Origin: Mycoplasmatota bacterium
GTDB lineage: Bacteria > Bacillota_I > Bacilli_A > Izemoplasmatales > Hujiaoplasmataceae
Reading direction: 5' to 3'
Assembly: GCA_023132365.1 (NCBI GenBank)
Contig: JAGLYJ010000001.1
Coordinates: forward strand, 1-64,000
DNA: 64,000 bases
Positions 35,255-43,375 of this stretch are shown piece by piece. The notes under the pieces are model-generated. The model was given only the letters and a program-made list of their open reading frames with translations. It searched no databases and was not told where the DNA came from. How positions within the stretch are numbered: the stretch's first letter is position 1; the number at the start of each line of letters is the position of its first letter. Position numbers and translations under genes: made by a program.

Positions 35255-36436
35255 ATGAATAATAACTATTTAAAAGGACAAAACGTAATAAAGAAATTGC
35301 TTGATCATAACTATCAAGCATATTTTGTTGGTGGTTTTGTAAGGGATAGATTATTGGGTCTAGACATCAACGATATTGATATTACAACAAATGCATTGCC
35401 TTCAGAAGTACAGAATATATTTGAGAAGACCAGAGCTACTGGTATTAAATATGGAACTGTAACTGTATTCCAAGGCGCTCAAAAATATGAATTAACTACA
35501 TTTAGAGCTGATATGAATTACATTGATCATAGAAAACCAGAGAGAGTAGTATTCTCAAATGATTTAGCTGAGGATTTAAAGAGAAGAGATTTTACTATAA
35601 ATGCATTGGCTATGGATTTAAATGAAAAGATTGTTGATATGTTTTCAGGAATAAAGGATTTAGAATTAAAATTAATCCGAGCTATAGGCGACCCAGACAT
35701 TAGATTTAAAGAAGATGCTTTACGTATATTAAGAGCATTTAGGTTTGTATCAAAACTTGGTTTTGATATTGAGGAAAAAACCTTTAAAAGTATAATGAAA
35801 AATATAAGGTTGCTAGCCGAGATTTCTAATGAAAGAATACTTTCAGAACTGAAAAAACTCTTAATTTATCCATATAAGGAAAAAGCACTTAAGTTAATGT
35901 TGGAAGCCAATATTAGCGATGTCTTTCCACAACTTGAAAAGGGGATAAATCTACTTTCGAAACATGAAGGGTATGAAGTTGAGTACTTAGAGTTTTTTGC
36001 ATTATGTTTCTATCTTGAAAAAATTGATATTCCTAAGATATGGCGATTTTCTAATAAAGAAAGAGCAATTATTAATAAAATTATAGAATTAATAACTGTT
36101 ACAGAAAATGATCAATTCAATGAAATGATCATTTTCCGATTAGGGAAGGATCTTCCTTTGATGGCTAACAATATTTCACGCCTTATAAACCCTAGTAATA
36201 ACCAAGAAAATATAATTAATCAAATATATGATAATTTACCTATATATAGAACTTGTGATTTGAAATTTAAAGGACAAGATATTTTAGAGTTATCAACATT
36301 AAGTAATGCCGAAATAATTGGTGATATTATCGATGATATTACTTATCAAGTTATAAGTGGTCAAATTAACAATGATTATCAAGAAATAAAAAATTACACA
36401 ATGAAGATTTTGGAGAAGAAATATGAAAAAAAATAA
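35255..36436 (+). CDS. cca: CCA tRNA nucleotidyltransferase
   Basis: Adds or repairs the 3' CCA. FVGGFVRDRLLGLDINDIDITT is the head nucleotidyltransferase site with the DxD metal pair, DLKRRDFTINALAMD binds NTP, and RFKEDALRILRAFRF starts the neck. Length 393 resembles class II bacterial enzymes. All three tRNAs here encode CCA, so repair is its likely main use. The stop overlaps the pullulanase start (14 bases), suggesting coupled translation. Confidence 0.94.
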   Translation: MNNNYLKGQNVIKKLLDHNYQAYFVGGFVRDRLLGLDINDIDITTNALPSEVQNIFEKTRATGIKYGTVTVFQGAQKYELTTFRADMNYIDHRKPERVVFSNDLAEDLKRRDFTINALAMDLNEKIVDMFSGIKDLELKLIRAIGDPDIRFKEDALRILRAFRFVSKLGFDIEEKTFKSIMKNIRLLAEISNERILSELKKLLIYPYKEKALKLMLEANISDVFPQLEKGINLLSKHEGYEVEYLEFFALCFYLEKIDIPKIWRFSNKERAIINKIIELITVTENDQFNEMIIFRLGKDLPLMANNISRLINPSNNQENIINQIYDNLPIYRTCDLKFKGQDILELSTLSNAEIIGDIIDDITYQVISGQINNDYQEIKNYTMKILEKKYEKK

Positions 36437-38516
36437 TAGACCATTTTATTGTTATTTAGATGATTTTGATGAACTTACAATTATAGTTCCAATTAAGAAT
36501 TATCACGATATCAATAAGTATTTTTTGGTTGGTAATGATGAGATAATTAAATTGAATATTTCTCAAAAAATTAATTTGGGCGCAGAAATCAAATTAGTTT
36601 GTTTTTTTGATGCATACATAGATTTAGGTAAAACGTATTTTGTAGAGAATCAGAATAATGAGATGTCAGAACTATATACAGGAAAGATTGTTCGCACTGA
36701 ACTTTTCGATAATGTATATCAGTATAAAAAAAATGACTTAGGATTCACATATACTAAAACAAGTACAAAGTTCAAGATTTGGACTCCAGTTGCTAAGTAT
36801 GTAAAAATAGAATTAGGATCCTCAAAAGGCGATTCTATTATTGCTGATTTAACATATAAGAACTCTGGCGTATGGAGGATAGAATTAGAAGGAGATTATG
36901 AGGGGTATAAATACCGATTTATAGTTTTTGTAAATGGTAAGGAAAGCGTTGTTCAAGATCCATATGCAATTACTTCTAACGCAAATGGTGAGTATGCTTT
37001 TGTAGTAGACAAATCTAAATTTTATCAAATGGAATACAATTCTGATTTTTCAGGAAGTCTTAATGACGCTATACTTTATGAGATGAATGTTAGAGATTTT
37101 ACTATTGATCCTTTAATGAATTTCAAAAACAAGGGTAAGTTCTTAGGTATAACAGAAGAAGGCATTTTAACAGAAAATGGATTGTCAGCTGGTATTGATT
37201 ATTTGAAGGAACTAGGCGTAACCCACGTTCAATTAATGCCGATTTTTGATTTCGAAGGTGTTGATGAAAATAATGTTGATTTAAAGTATAATTGGGGTTA
37301 TAATCCAGTTCAATTTTTTGTTCCTGAAGGTTGGTATTCAACAAATCCCAATGATCCTTACGCAAGAATAAATGAATTAAAAATTATGATTGATAAACTT
37401 CATGAAAACAATATTTCAGTTGTAATGGATGTGGTGTTTAATCATGTGAATGACGCGAATAAGTTTCCATATGAAAGGCTAGTGCCTGGTTATTCGTTTC
37501 ATGTAGATAAGCAAGGCATATTAACTAATATTTCCGGATGTGACAATGATATTGCTAGTCATAGGAAAATGATGAGAAAGTTAATTATTGATAATGTACT
37601 TTATTGGGCTAAGGAATATAAAATAGATGGCTTTAGATTTGATTTAATGGGGCTTATTGATTATGAAACCATTAATGAAGTAAGACAGGAGCTGCATGAT
37701 TTAAGTAATCATATTATCATGTACGGTGAAGGCTGGAATATGTACTCATCCAATTTAACTGACCGCATGGCTCATATGGCAAACAAAAAGGTTATTCATA
37801 CAGTTGGGTTCTTCAACGATAAGTTTAGAGAATCAATCAAAGGGGCTACTTTTAAGGATGATTTATCTGGTTATACTATGGGAAATACAGATGAAATTGA
37901 AATAGTTAAGCAAATGCTTCTAGGCGGTGCAAATAATCGATATATGTTTAAATATACAACTCAAAGCATAAATTATGTTGAGTGTCATGATAACCTTACA
38001 TACTTTGATAAAGCATTATACATCACCGATGATATCAATCTGATTGAAAAACAGCAACTACTTGGAATTGCTATGGTGCTATTATCTCAGGGAGTACCAT
38101 TTATTCACTCTGGGCAAGAGTTTTTGAGAACTAAACAGAAAGATCATAACTCTTATCGTTCTAGCGATGAAATTAATCTTATTGATTGGAATAGAAGAGA
38201 TCAGTTTAGTAAAACAGTCGATTTAGTTAAAGAATTAATTAAGTTAAGAAAAAATTATAAATGCTTTAAATTGAAATCAACCTCAGAAATCAATCAAGCA
38301 GTTGAGTTAATTGAATTAAAATCAAAATCAATAATGATGCACTTCAATCAAAAATGCAATTTATTAATTGTATTTAAACCTAACATTCAAGAAGAAACAA
38401 TAGTCATACCTGAGGGATATGGTATAATGTTAGCGACAACAGAAAATTATGAAGTTGAAGAGGAATCTTCATACTTATTGAAAGATATAGGAGCATATAT
38501 CTTTAGAAAGGAATAA
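36423..38516 (+). CDS. pulA: Type I pullulanase
   Basis: Cleaves alpha-1,6 bonds of glycogen or pullulan; 697 residues without a signal peptide, so it is intracellular and probably serves stored or imported maltodextrin. An N-terminal beta domain (about 95-190) precedes the barrel. LYEMNVRDFT, YNWGYNPVQFFVPEGWYST, VVMDVVFNHV, catalytic Asp near 405 in GFRFDLMG, Glu near 435 in YGEGW and Asp in ECHDN near 522 are all present. Placed between cca and yhaM with short gaps, so it is in their operon. Confidence 0.94.
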   Translation: MKKNNRPFYCYLDDFDELTIIVPIKNYHDINKYFLVGNDEIIKLNISQKINLGAEIKLVCFFDAYIDLGKTYFVENQNNEMSELYTGKIVRTELFDNVYQYKKNDLGFTYTKTSTKFKIWTPVAKYVKIELGSSKGDSIIADLTYKNSGVWRIELEGDYEGYKYRFIVFVNGKESVVQDPYAITSNANGEYAFVVDKSKFYQMEYNSDFSGSLNDAILYEMNVRDFTIDPLMNFKNKGKFLGITEEGILTENGLSAGIDYLKELGVTHVQLMPIFDFEGVDENNVDLKYNWGYNPVQFFVPEGWYSTNPNDPYARINELKIMIDKLHENNISVVMDVVFNHVNDANKFPYERLVPGYSFHVDKQGILTNISGCDNDIASHRKMMRKLIIDNVLYWAKEYKIDGFRFDLMGLIDYETINEVRQELHDLSNHIIMYGEGWNMYSSNLTDRMAHMANKKVIHTVGFFNDKFRESIKGATFKDDLSGYTMGNTDEIEIVKQMLLGGANNRYMFKYTTQSINYVECHDNLTYFDKALYITDDINLIEKQQLLGIAMVLLSQGVPFIHSGQEFLRTKQKDHNSYRSSDEINLIDWNRRDQFSKTVDLVKELIKLRKNYKCFKLKSTSEINQAVELIELKSKSIMMHFNQKCNLLIVFKPNIQEETIVIPEGYGIMLATTENYEVEEESSYLLKDIGAYIFRKE

Positions 38517-38520
38517 ACGA

Positions 38521-39447
38521 ATGATAGAAGTTGGCAAGAAACTTTCTTTCTTTGGAAAAGTTTTACAGAAGAATGATTCAACATATGATACATACCCAGT
38601 AAATGTTCTTACAGAAGAATCAGAAAATGTTATAGTCAGAATACAGAAGGAACAAGAGGTTTCGTTAAATAAAATATACTTTTTTGAAACTGAAACGATT
38701 CAGTTTAAAGACAAAGTTCATTACTTTGCATCATCAAGAGTGTTATTAGGTGAACTGGAAATTACTGATGCAAGAAAGGAAAAACTACTAAAGTTTTTCT
38801 ATCATTATGCACCAATTGAGATTGAAAAGATCAAGAAGGATATTGAAGAGATTTTATTTAGTTTAGATAATAAAGTTATTAAAGATATAACAATGAAAAT
38901 TTATAATAGACATAAGGATGATTTTTATCTTTATCCGGCGGCTACTAAATTTCACCATGCATATATCTCTGGATTAGCTTATCACACTCATTCAATGTTA
39001 ATGCTTGCAAAAGGATTCTTCTCTGTATATCCATTCTTATCAAAAGATTTAGTGAATGCGGGCATAATTTTACATGATATGTGTAAAATATTTGAATTTG
39101 ATTCTTATGAAGGCAGTGAATATACAATAAAAGGTAAATTACTAGGACATATTACAATGGGAGCTAATCTTATAAATAATGTTGCTAATGAGTTAAGTTA
39201 TCAAGACGAAGAAGAAGCTATGTTGTTGCAGCATATAATTATTAGTCATCATTATTATGGTAATTTTGGATCACCAAGAAAACCAAACATAGCTGAAGCG
39301 TTAATTATCCATTTTATTGATAACATTGATTCAAAAGCTACTGTATTAGGAGAAGAATTAAATCTAATTGAAACAGGTCACCTAACAAGTAGTATCGGCG
39401 TATTAGAACGAGAAAGATATTATAAGCATAAACTTACAAAGGAATAA
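38521..39447 (+). CDS. yhaM: 3'-5' exoribonuclease YhaM
   Basis: 308 residues: an OB-fold nucleic acid domain (1-90) and an HD phosphohydrolase domain. His/Asp metal residues are in FHHAYISGLAYHTHSM, ILHDMCKI and ISHHYYGN. Participates in RNA turnover in Bacilli. Follows the pullulanase by 4 bases and ends in a terminator. The cca-pulA-yhaM group therefore mixes RNA and glycogen genes without an obvious functional link. Confidence 0.9.
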   Translation: MIEVGKKLSFFGKVLQKNDSTYDTYPVNVLTEESENVIVRIQKEQEVSLNKIYFFETETIQFKDKVHYFASSRVLLGELEITDARKEKLLKFFYHYAPIEIEKIKKDIEEILFSLDNKVIKDITMKIYNRHKDDFYLYPAATKFHHAYISGLAYHTHSMLMLAKGFFSVYPFLSKDLVNAGIILHDMCKIFEFDSYEGSEYTIKGKLLGHITMGANLINNVANELSYQDEEEAMLLQHIIISHHYYGNFGSPRKPNIAEALIIHFIDNIDSKATVLGEELNLIETGHLTSSIGVLERERYYKHKLTKE

Positions 39448-39452
39448 AAAAA

Positions 39453-39483
39453 AACTGATGTTTTCACATCAGTTATTTTTTTT
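39453..39483 (+). terminator. yhaM terminator
   Basis: AACTGATG (39,453-39,460) pairs with CATCAGTT (39,467-39,474), followed by A then a T-run. Confidence 0.85.
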
Positions 39484-39495
39484 ATATTTTAATAT

Positions 39496-42400
39496 TTATT
39501 CTGTTGTATAATCTCCGAAAACTGCATCATAATATATGTCATAAACATCAACTAGCATATCTTTAAGTTGTTGATCAGTTTTTGATGAATAATCATTAGT
39601 CATGAATTGGCCGTCACCTAAACGTTCCGCCATATTCACATTAAGAACAGCGATAACGTATGTTGATGATATTAAATCTTCAAAATATGCATTAAATGCT
39701 AAACTTAAGCTTTCTGGGAATTTAGGTGCATCTATACCATATTTTTCTTCTACATCTACTTGAGACATATCATAGATTAGAGTATAGAATTTATATTGAG
39801 CATAAAGCTCTATTTGTTCTAGTGTAGGTGTTTCTTCACTATTTTCTAAGCCTACAGAAAATTGAGGATTAGCTGAATCTTCTTCAGCAAATTCAAATGT
39901 AGGTTTATCAAAATCATCACCTTGTGTAACTCTTATTATATGTAATCCAAATTGAGTATCAACTGTATTTGAGTATAATTCATCTAGATCAACATTTAAT
40001 GGGTTTTGATATTCTTGATATAAAGCAATTAATGCGTCAACGTATTCTTCTACAAATAAGCCTTTAACACCATATTGGCCATTATAATTCAATGAATGAG
40101 TAATTGTATTGTCATCTTTATCAACAATATTTAAATCTTCAGTCATCATAAAGAAACCATTTTGTTTAAATCTTCCCCAAGTTTCATCTTCTCTAGTAGC
40201 GTCGCTGTATTCTGAGATTAACTCAGCGAAAGTACCAGTGTAGTCATTTAATGTATTTTCAAGATCTGCTCGTAAAGCATCAAACACTGATAATTCGGCA
40301 GGTGTTAATGATTCATAGTACTCAGTGAAATCATCAGCATTACCATCTTCATCGAAATCGATATACGTTAGAATATGAGATACATTTAGGCTGAAATAGT
40401 TTTCATAATTTTCTTGAACTGTTGGTAGTAATTTTTCTACAATACCTTCAACTTCGTTAGTTTCATTAATTAAGTATGGTTGCAAATCAGCAGCTACAAA
40501 ATATTTTAATAAACCTAATTCAGTTTTTACATCAAACTGTGAAAATGCATAGTCTTGGAAAGAATTATAGTTAAATGATAAACCATATTGTGCATAAAGA
40601 TTTTGCAAATATGTGTAGTATTGTTTTGCTTGATCTATTTGATTATACATTTCATCCATGCGATCTGAATTGTTCCTTTGAACATTTGTTTGAGTACCAA
40701 ATACATCTTCGTAATAAGAAGAGCTTATTAACTCTTTGAATTGTGATGTATAGACAGTATATAGAGCAGCATTTTTAGTAATGGCATATTCTAATAAGTC
40801 ATCAGCAGTAATTTCAACTGCCGTTTCTGAATCAAGCGTCTTATCTAAAGAAGCTAGAATAGTTTTGTCACCATTTCCTTCAAACACATAACTTGTATCA
40901 ATATTTTTGTAATCTAAAGCAATATAATAATCATTAATTTTAAATCCAAGATCTGTTCTAGTATCATTCAATGTTGTATTGATATTAGTTTGACCATTAG
41001 CACCATAAACATAATCATTGAATAATTCGCTTTCTAAATCAAGATAAGCAGTTAGATTATTAACAACGTCTTTGTATTCAAGCGGAGTTTCAGATAAATC
41101 TACAACTTCGCTATTTTCACCCTCGCTTAAGACAGTAACAGTTATTGAATTAGTTCTCATATCTCCTAAGCAGGTTATAGTGTATGTTAACTCAACTTCA
41201 GTATCGGTAGTAGGATTTACTACTTCACCAGTTATAGACATTATGTCTGTATCATCAGTTGTCCAAACAATTGTTGAGTCATAATAACTTGAAGTAGGAA
41301 GTTCAATTGAAGTTCCGATGCTGCTTGGAAGGTTAATGGTAGTTTCAATTGAATCAAATAGAACGCTTGAAACATCTTCTTTATCAGCTTCTGTTAACTT
41401 ATACATTAAGTAGTATGAGTTACTGCTACCAGTTTGTAATGTTACTGGATGTATTGAATATCTAGTATCATGTTCAATGCTTAAAGATTTAAACATATAA
41501 TCAGTAACAGCAGATTTTGTTTTACTTTCTTCACTATAGTTAAATAATAAATCTTCATTATCTAGTGCAACTAAATCTTCAACAGTTCCACCAACAGGTA
41601 ATGAATCTCTGTATAATCCATAAACATAATTGTACATTTCAATATATTTAGCCAATACTTCATCATCATCTAATTCTGTAGAGTTATTTGAAGTAGGAAC
41701 ATTTACATCTTCAATAGCAGTAAACACTTTATTTACAACTAAATCTGTTGTATAAGTTACATCATTGCTGCCTGTATCCCAAATATGCCCATCAGGGTCA
41801 ATTGTGAAAGCAACAGCGGCAGTAGAGTCTAATACTTGAATAGTTTCGCTCATATCAAAAGGATCAGTTCTGTCAACAGTATAAAATTCAGAATTATTAT
41901 CTTTATGTGTTTGAGCTTCAGTTTTTGTAGCGAATATTACTGTGTTTGAAATGATTACTTCACTTATATCAAGTAAATCACCAGCAACATTTAAATGGTA
42001 TTCTTCGCTATCGGTATCTGTATAAATATCATTGGCACCAAGCTCATAAATGATTTCATCATCTAAGTCTAGAATATTATCATCTTCATCAAAATAATAA
42101 GTGTCAATTGAAATATATGCTTCAGCTATATTAGTATCGCTCGCATCTTTTTCTTCTTCATCAATAAAAATATAACCATTATATTCTCTCAAACCTCTAT
42201 TTAATAAAGATAATAAATTATATTTTTGTAAAACAGCATCTGCGTCATTAATGCTAGTAAATCTAATTTTAATAGCAGAAATATCTTCAAAATAACTGTT
42301 TATATAAGCTTGAACTACATCAATTTCTCTGACTTCGTCATTTTCTATAGCTGTATCCCAAACGAATTTCTCTCTAGCAACCATTAATTTAGCGTAATCA

Positions 42401-42831
42401 TCAGGGTTACTTTCAAAACCTGATAATATCATTAATTGTCCAAAACTTTTTTCAAGTTCTTGCTTGTCTTCATCGCTAATCTCAGCTAACTCATCTGGAT
42501 CACTTGTTAAGAATTTTAACTGAAGCAATTTTTCAGCAATTTCTTCATCTGTGACATCATCTATATAATCTTCTAAGATAAGTGAATCGACTAAAAATAA
42601 TAATTGTTGAACACCATCATTACTTTTAACATTCTCAAAAATTTCTTCATTTGTAATTTCATACAATACATTGCCACTACTATCAACTCTTTGATAAAAA
42701 ACGCCATCAGGATCTGATAAGCTTGGGTAGTAGGTATTCCCAGTAGCGAACGCAAGCACTACAGCCCCTAAAACTATAGCCGTTACTACTGAAACTATGA
42801 CAAGTACTTTTTTTGTAAATATACCTTTCAT
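39496..42831 (-). CDS. Large PrsA-like exported foldase with Ig-like insert
   Basis: 1,111 residues with an N-terminal hydrophobic helix (about 9-29; no lipobox), so membrane-anchored and outward facing. Near 497-575 lies a bacterial Ig-like beta segment (NLPSSIGTSIELP, STIVWTTDD, LTYTITCLG, ITVTVL). Near 813-970 is a PPIC/parvulin-like region: LNVSHILTYID, FAELISEYSD, WGRFKQNGFF and FGLHIIRVTQG. The rest is acidic, Asp/Glu/Tyr rich, low in basic residues. Parvulin-type PrsA proteins help fold exported proteins; usual length is about 300, so this is a large elaboration. Own promoter and AAGGAGTG site. Confidence 0.78.
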   Translation of the reverse strand: MKGIFTKKVLVIVSVVTAIVLGAVVLAFATGNTYYPSLSDPDGVFYQRVDSSGNVLYEITNEEIFENVKSNDGVQQLLFLVDSLILEDYIDDVTDEEIAEKLLQLKFLTSDPDELAEISDEDKQELEKSFGQLMILSGFESNPDDYAKLMVAREKFVWDTAIENDEVREIDVVQAYINSYFEDISAIKIRFTSINDADAVLQKYNLLSLLNRGLREYNGYIFIDEEEKDASDTNIAEAYISIDTYYFDEDDNILDLDDEIIYELGANDIYTDTDSEEYHLNVAGDLLDISEVIISNTVIFATKTEAQTHKDNNSEFYTVDRTDPFDMSETIQVLDSTAAVAFTIDPDGHIWDTGSNDVTYTTDLVVNKVFTAIEDVNVPTSNNSTELDDDEVLAKYIEMYNYVYGLYRDSLPVGGTVEDLVALDNEDLLFNYSEESKTKSAVTDYMFKSLSIEHDTRYSIHPVTLQTGSSNSYYLMYKLTEADKEDVSSVLFDSIETTINLPSSIGTSIELPTSSYYDSTIVWTTDDTDIMSITGEVVNPTTDTEVELTYTITCLGDMRTNSITVTVLSEGENSEVVDLSETPLEYKDVVNNLTAYLDLESELFNDYVYGANGQTNINTTLNDTRTDLGFKINDYYIALDYKNIDTSYVFEGNGDKTILASLDKTLDSETAVEITADDLLEYAITKNAALYTVYTSQFKELISSSYYEDVFGTQTNVQRNNSDRMDEMYNQIDQAKQYYTYLQNLYAQYGLSFNYNSFQDYAFSQFDVKTELGLLKYFVAADLQPYLINETNEVEGIVEKLLPTVQENYENYFSLNVSHILTYIDFDEDGNADDFTEYYESLTPAELSVFDALRADLENTLNDYTGTFAELISEYSDATREDETWGRFKQNGFFMMTEDLNIVDKDDNTITHSLNYNGQYGVKGLFVEEYVDALIALYQEYQNPLNVDLDELYSNTVDTQFGLHIIRVTQGDDFDKPTFEFAEEDSANPQFSVGLENSEETPTLEQIELYAQYKFYTLIYDMSQVDVEEKYGIDAPKFPESLSLAFNAYFEDLISSTYVIAVLNVNMAERLGDGQFMTNDYSSKTDQQLKDMLVDVYDIYYDAVFGDYTTE

Positions 42832-42864
42832 CTATAACACTCCTTACTAATTTTCGCAATTTCT

Positions 42865-42905
42865 ATGATATCATCATTTTGCATTAAAAACAATAATATT
42901 ATTGT
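42865..42905 (-). promoter_or_regulatory. Promoter with 16-bp palindrome for the PrsA-like gene
   Basis: On the minus strand TTGTTT (42,893-42,888), 17-base spacer, TATCAT (42,870-42,865). ACAATAATATTATTGT at 42,890-42,905 is a perfect palindrome that overlaps the -35, a typical repressor position. Confidence 0.5.
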
Positions 42906-43018
42906 GATAATTTTATGATTTATGCTTGTCGCTTATGTTTTAATAGTCTTTTAAACATATAATATATATATATTTTAATAATAATCATAAGCAAATAACT
43001 GACGTAATTACATAAATA

Positions 43019-43047
43019 TTGACAAAATAGGCATAATAATTTATAAT
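43019..43047 (+). promoter_or_regulatory. Promoter of the c-di-GMP riboswitch transcript
   Basis: TTGACA (43,019-43,024), 17-base spacer, TATAAT (43,042-43,047). Predicted start near 43,054 coincides with the 5' end of the aptamer. Confidence 0.8.
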
Positions 43048-43054
43048 GAACAGT

Positions 43055-43130
43055 GTAAATAGCAAAGCTAATGAAAGTTAGTGACGCAAAGCTATAGGGC
43101 CTTCGAGAGATGGTAGCCAGTTGCCGTTGT
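43055..43130 (+). ncRNA. c-di-GMP-I (GEMM) riboswitch aptamer
   Basis: The conserved core is recognisable: AGCAAAGC, a GCTAAT-GAAA-GTTAG stem with GNRA loop, TGACGCAAAGC, GGGCC, then ATGGTAGCC and AGTTGCCG. Order and spacing match the class I aptamer of which Vc2 is a known example. It is followed directly by an intrinsic terminator that uses the aptamer's closing bases. Genes downstream encode GGDEF-EAL proteins, a frequent partner of this riboswitch class. Confidence 0.9.
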
Positions 43131-43154
43131 CAATTATGACGAGGGCATTTTTTT
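43127..43154 (+). terminator. Riboswitch expression-platform terminator
   Basis: TGCC plus TTGTCA pair with TGACGA plus GGCA across a short loop, followed by seven T (43,148-43,154). The 5' arm includes the aptamer's last bases (TTGCCG), so ligand binding and terminator formation should compete or cooperate. Confidence 0.75.
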
Positions 43155-43176
43155 ATTCTTAGAAGTAAAAAAATGC
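43145..43176. repeat. Inverted repeat spanning the riboswitch T-run
   Basis: GCATTTTTTT (43,145-43,154) and AAAAAAATGC (43,167-43,176) are exact complements. Flanking bases (TTGTCA...TGAC and GTCATAGACAA) extend it imperfectly to 43,187. It could be a reverse-strand terminator or a structure that affects the riboswitch platform. The rest of 43,188-43,375 shows an AT-rich stretch with possible -10 elements and no gene. Confidence 0.55.
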
Positions 43177-43375
43177 GAGTCATAGACAAGGGCTCATTTT
43201 TATATACAGATTTTGAAGATAATAAAGAAGATTTACACAAGGTTATGATTTAGATGATAGTTTTGTGATAAAATATACTGGTTGAATAACATTAGCCACA
43301 TCATACTATACGGTTTCAAATATCGCCGTTTCATTATAATACCATATATAACTGAACAAGTAGTGGGAGATTAAT

